DNA of 64,000 nucleotides from Dysidea avara (Eukaryota > Porifera > Demospongiae > Dictyoceratida > Dysideidae). Location: NCBI RefSeq assembly GCF_963678975.1, contig NC_089281.1, positions 7,899,277 through 7,963,276 on the forward strand, given 5' to 3'. The notes under the pieces are model-generated. The model had not been told where the DNA came from. It saw only the letters and a list, made by a program, of their open reading frames with translations, and ran no database searches. A program made the position numbers and the translations under genes. This document shows, one piece after another, positions 60,559 through 64,000 of the stretch; position 1 is the stretch's first letter; each line of letters opens with the position of its first letter.

Positions 60559-61036
60559 ATGAGTACCTCTGCACAGAAGTCGTTCGAGCTAGCCAATGAT
60601 GTGAGGACGATAACATCTTTAGATGAAATCTTTAAATATGACGGAGAAAAGCACAGTACACTTGTAGCCAACAAGCCGTGGGATAAAGAGTAAGTGTTCT
60701 AAATAATGCCCACAACAGTAGACGCTGCTGTAATAACTATCCTCCACAGTCCGCACTATTTCTCAGAGATTAACATTTCAGCATTGGCATTGTTGAAGAT
60801 GGTGATGCATGCTAAGTCAGGAGGAAGACTAGAAGTGATGGGACTCCTTTTGGGTATGCAATAACTCCTAAGGGTAATCTGATTTAAGACTGAAATTATG
60901 TATAGGCAAGATTGCTGAACGTAAGATGTTTGTGATGGATTCGTTTGCTTTGCCAGTTGAGGGAACAGAAACCAGGGTGAACGCCCAAGCTGCGGCATAT
61001 GAATACATGACAGCATACATTGAATCAGCTAAGAAG
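60559..61036 (+). CDS. COPS5: COP9 signalosome subunit 5 (CSN5/JAB1), first three exons
   Basis: Exons 60559-60689, 60750-60853 and 60906-61036 splice in phase and encode the N-terminal 122 residues. Diagnostic blocks are KFELAND-like [47 protein letters not shown] and [20 protein letters not shown] then [10 protein letters not shown], very close to animal CSN5. CSN5 is the metalloprotease subunit of the COP9 signalosome and removes NEDD8 from cullins. The JAMM zinc motif (H-x-H-x10-D in the GWYHSHPGYGCW block) is not in these exons, and I could not find it before 64000. The fourth exon therefore lies beyond the window, behind an intron of at least 2.9 kb, or the copy is truncated. The ATG is placed by similarity to known N termini; introns 1 and 2 are 60 and 52 bp. 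Confidence 0.93.
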
Positions 61037-61248
61037 GTATGTTTAACTACATTACAGGTATCCAGTGATATTGTATTTTTTAAACTTTCCATGTATGATG
61101 TGGCATTAAACAGTCCTAGCTTGTCCTTTGTACAGCTTGGTAGGGTACTTTAATTTATTTGGCTATTCATCTGGTTCCAGATGCTGACTTATACAAGCTA
61201 TTCGTCCTGCACTCGCCCATCATAACTCAAGTATCAAGCACACTAGTT

Positions 61249-61356
61249 GTATGAAGGTAAGTTTTTGGTGAGTTCGAGGTGAGCAGGGTTGGAGCAAGCA
61301 TCCCAGTGAAGCTGGGCCAACCCTAGCTCACTTTGAACTCACCAAAAACTTCATAC
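61249..61356. mobile_element. Short hairpin MITE in COPS5 intron 3
   Basis: GTATGAAG, then AGTTTTTGGTGAGTTC and GTGAGC, are inverted at the right (GCTCAC, GAACTCACCAAAAACTTCATAC in two pieces), forming a stem of about 40 bp with few mismatches. About 108 bp, no coding capacity. Confidence 0.75.
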
Positions 61357-61454
61357 AGACAGTGAAGGACTAACAGGCAAACATTAGGGGGTTCGGTTTT
61401 GGTTTCTTCTTCACCCAGTCTTCTAACTATATTATATACAGGTTACTTATTGAA

Positions 61455-61580
61455 TCACATTTATAGTAAGAGAGCTGGGTAGTTAACAGTGGTAGCACAG
61501 CCTGTACCACACTGGTCTTTCACGCTGGTGGTCCAGTTTCGAGCTCTGGAAGTTTTGCGGTTTTTCTTTTTTGCTTTACC
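61455..61580 (+). mobile_element. Possible tRNA-derived SINE
   Basis: GTGGTAGCACAGCCTG resembles a polymerase III A box, and AGTTTCGAGCTCTGG about 40 bp downstream resembles a B box. A T-rich stretch follows. The boxes are imperfect and no second copy with the same body was found in the window. Confidence 0.35.
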
Positions 61581-62342
61581 AACCTTTTTTGTCTGAGTTT
61601 TTTTATTGCGTATGAAACCAGATGAATAACCCCTTCCTGGTCTTGAAAGACAGCTCTATATTAAAGTAGAAGTGATGCGCATGTTTATATAAAAAGGCAA
61701 AAATGCTCAATCTAACATTAACATGTTGTGCAAGAACTGATAGAACAAATGCACTAAAACTCTTTGTATTTTGAAATTTTAAGCCACAGATGTGTGCATG
61801 CATACATGTACTCAGGACGTGGCTTTTTTTTCTCTAGCATTAATGTTTGTAGTGTCTATTAAATAGAGTATATTCACATTTTAACTAGTAACAACAACAA
61901 GATCAATTCAGCAGTGATTGGGAAAATAAATTACAGGTGCTTCATAAAATGGTGATAATTTATAAATGCAATGATATACAGTGTTGCACTGTTGTGTTGG
62001 TGGGTCCACTGCTGGTAAGTTTTCCCTGTTAAACCTTTGTTCACAATAGACAAAAGTAAAATCAGTGATCATTTGCATGCAATCTTTTTGATTTACATAA
62101 ACAAATGCTCTAACTTACATGTCTGTTGACCTACCATAATTTTAAATCCTCTTGACTCATAATTTGATGTTAGTTGGACCTTGGGTGAAAGCAGCATGAG
62201 ATATAGAACATTTGCTACCTGGTGAAATATCCTAATAGAACAGTCACATGTGCTTGTAAGTTATCAAACTGTCATACAGCATTATTGGTGTTACAAATTA
62301 AAATACACTTTTTCATTCTGTGAGCAAATTTTTGAATATATA
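61581..62342. other. COPS5 intron 3 (continued)
   Basis: Intronic or intergenic DNA without recognised coding sequence. A partial dispersed motif lies at 62226-62246. Confidence 0.4.
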
Positions 62343-62569
62343 GTAGTCTCTCTATCTGGCCATTGATTATCCAAATTTTCTGTTATCCAAACTGTGGAGG
62401 TGAAGGTGAAGGTGACTGTTCTATTAGAGTATTTTGTCTTAAGTGTGTGTTCTATTAGAGTGATTGAACAGTGCTCTGTGTATAAGTGAATGGGCTTCTA
62501 TTATCCAAACTTTTTGATTATCTGAGCACACTCAAGGCCCAATGAGTTTGGATAATAGAGGGACCATTG
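62343..62569. mobile_element. pogo/Tigger-like MITE
   Basis: The left end GTAGTCTCTCTATC with GATTATCCAAA and the right end TTTGGATAATAGAGGGACCA then TTG form an imperfect inverted pair between TA dinucleotides. ATTATCCAAA boxes recur inside. It contains two dispersed motif copies (62414-62440 and about 62449-62470). Confidence 0.65.
62414..62440 (+). repeat. Dispersed CTCTATTAGAG motif inside a pogo MITE
   Basis: GTGACTGTTCTATTAGAGTA followed by TTTTGTCTT. Its presence in a pogo-type element as well as in hAT-type elements shows that it is not the property of one transposon family. Confidence 0.7.
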
Positions 62570-64000
62570 TATAGGGAAAAATTGGAGCGTTGCTTAAATC
62601 CATAATAAATAGCACAACGGTAGCAGTTTAGCAACTATTTCACAGCTATGTATTGCTGGTGTCTGCAATAGTAGCACGTTTATTCTTGTGGTGTACTTCT
62701 TTGCTATTGAATAAGAAGCAGTACATGCTTTGTATAGCTTAGGATGAATAGAAACTTCATTATCTTAAATAAAAGCACAAAGTGCAGATACTCTCCCACT
62801 ACTAGCATGCAGTGTAGCATATTATACACATGGCTTGTGTCTCTTACAGTTTTCACATGATCAATTTAGTGTCATACAACCACCATATATAGCTAATAGC
62901 TATGTGTAGCTCCTGTAGACAACCTTCTCATTTCTTAGGCAATTTACCACACTAACTCTGAAACGGTTAGCGATTATTTTACTATTTTGGTATCCTGAAC
63001 AAATGTTCCAGATATCCTAAGGTTAGTGACATCATCACTTGTTGGAAAAGAAACTAATACATTTATTTACACCATAGCTTCGATCACATATAAAATTGAA
63101 TACGGCATGTGGTTTCAATACATAAAAATGGAATCACTATACTGCTAATCTTCTTGTTTTAGAATTACAAATCTTGTAAAGTATTTTGCATCTACTAGGG
63201 ATCTAGTTGGTAATGATTGACAAACTCTGCATGTTCAAGTTGCTTGCGCGGCTTGTAAGCCTTACTTGGCATAATGTAATTGCTGCTGGCTGTAAAATGA
63301 TGTGGCATAGTTTCGATTGCCTGTTATCCATTGTCGGCTCGTATAACAACACCCACTTGTTCGATCGTACTCTCTTCGCACAGGACTTTGTCTTTTACAG
63401 CTTTCTAGGGTTTCCAGTCAATTGCTCTGAGTATCCTTAGAATTGGAGCATTCACTGCACAAACTAAGTCAGAAGAAATCTATCCCATACTCTAGATGTA
63501 ATTGGTTTCGAAATATTTTGTTTAGACAATTTGCAATGTTGGACGAGTAACCTTTTCTTCTCCAAGAGTCAATCGTGAGTTGTATAAACAACTCTCTAGA
63601 AGTAAGGCTGTATAATGGTCACGTACATGCGAAGATAGCCAACAATTTACATTTTCAGAACTGCATAGCAGCTAAAGAAGTTGAACCCTTAAACAAAGTT
63701 GTTTGTAAGAGCAAAAGCTATTGAGTTGTGCTCATGTAGTATCAGTAGCAGTTAGGAGATAGAAATTTGCAATGCCACCTAACCCTAACCCTAAAGTCGG
63801 ATGATTACAATTATACTCTAAAATGACTAAAAACAAAGGGGACGTTCAGAGTGGTTTAATTATATTACAGAATCTGTTTTTTTCTTCAATGCTTCCATTT
63901 TACAACAAAGAGATCTTTAGGTGATTCAAGAGTCAGTTATGATAATCAGATGATTTGATTTGATTTGATTTATAATTTAAACTCAAAACCAGTCGGCCCC
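62570..64000. other. No gene recognised (probably COPS5 intron 3 continued)
   Basis: A plus-strand frame at 63207-63440 has no recognised domain and does not match the expected CSN5 exon 4. Two TAACCC-type units at 63778-63791 are too few to call telomeric. Confidence 0.35.

Noticed and set aside
63778-63791. Telomere-like TAACCC repeats
   Set aside because: Only two units, in ordinary AT-rich DNA.

Overview
The window is animal nuclear DNA, most likely from a demosponge (inference). It is AT-rich and has short GT-AG introns of about 47-60 bp. It holds the first three exons of COP9 signalosome subunit 5, and it is crowded with small inverted-repeat DNA transposons, many inserted into one another. 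No bacterial operon, rRNA, tRNA or CRISPR array was recognised.

Layout. 0-7.5 kb is transposon-dominated: a pogo-like MITE, a hAT MITE with a perfect 8-bp target duplication, a 615-bp near-perfect palindrome, and a three-level nest (TIR element > hAT element > 5'-truncated LINE). 8.66-9.97 kb is an intact intronless phosphatidylserine-decarboxylase-family gene. 10.6-16.4 kb is a second copy of the hAT element split by about 5.2 kb of unclassified, repeat-rich DNA. 17-24 kb holds a decayed pogo/Tigger-type transposase gene with a C-terminal PHD-like finger. 23.9-26.75 kb is a stack of at least seven TIR elements. 27-32.6 kb is a tandem duplication of a SAM-dependent methyltransferase gene (one broken copy, one intact); a further degraded copy lies at 55.7-56.6 kb. 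35.4-42.2 kb is an intron-rich, nearly intact KDZ (Kyakuja-Dileera-Zisupton) transposase gene. 44.4-48.2 kb, minus strand, is the most striking locus. What looks like a 107-bp satellite is 15 successive 60/63-bp exons separated by 46-47-bp introns, all in the same phase, joined to 5' exons with a Cys-rich ribbon and a 3' exon resembling a short CXXC zinc finger. 49-60 kb is again mostly repeats, LINE 3' fragments and MITEs. 60.56-61.04 kb begins the COPS5 gene.

Two genome-scale signals cut across the annotation. (1) A conserved motif of about 28 bp centred on CTCTATTAGAG recurs at about a dozen sites on both strands, inside and outside MITEs. (2) Comparison of the methyltransferase copies shows that their 4-bp insertions are almost all self-complementary tetramers and mostly turn a dinucleotide XY into XY-rc(XY)-XY (for example TG to TGCATG). 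All gene models come from reading frames, splice-site phase and motif recognition by eye; no alignment or database search was run.
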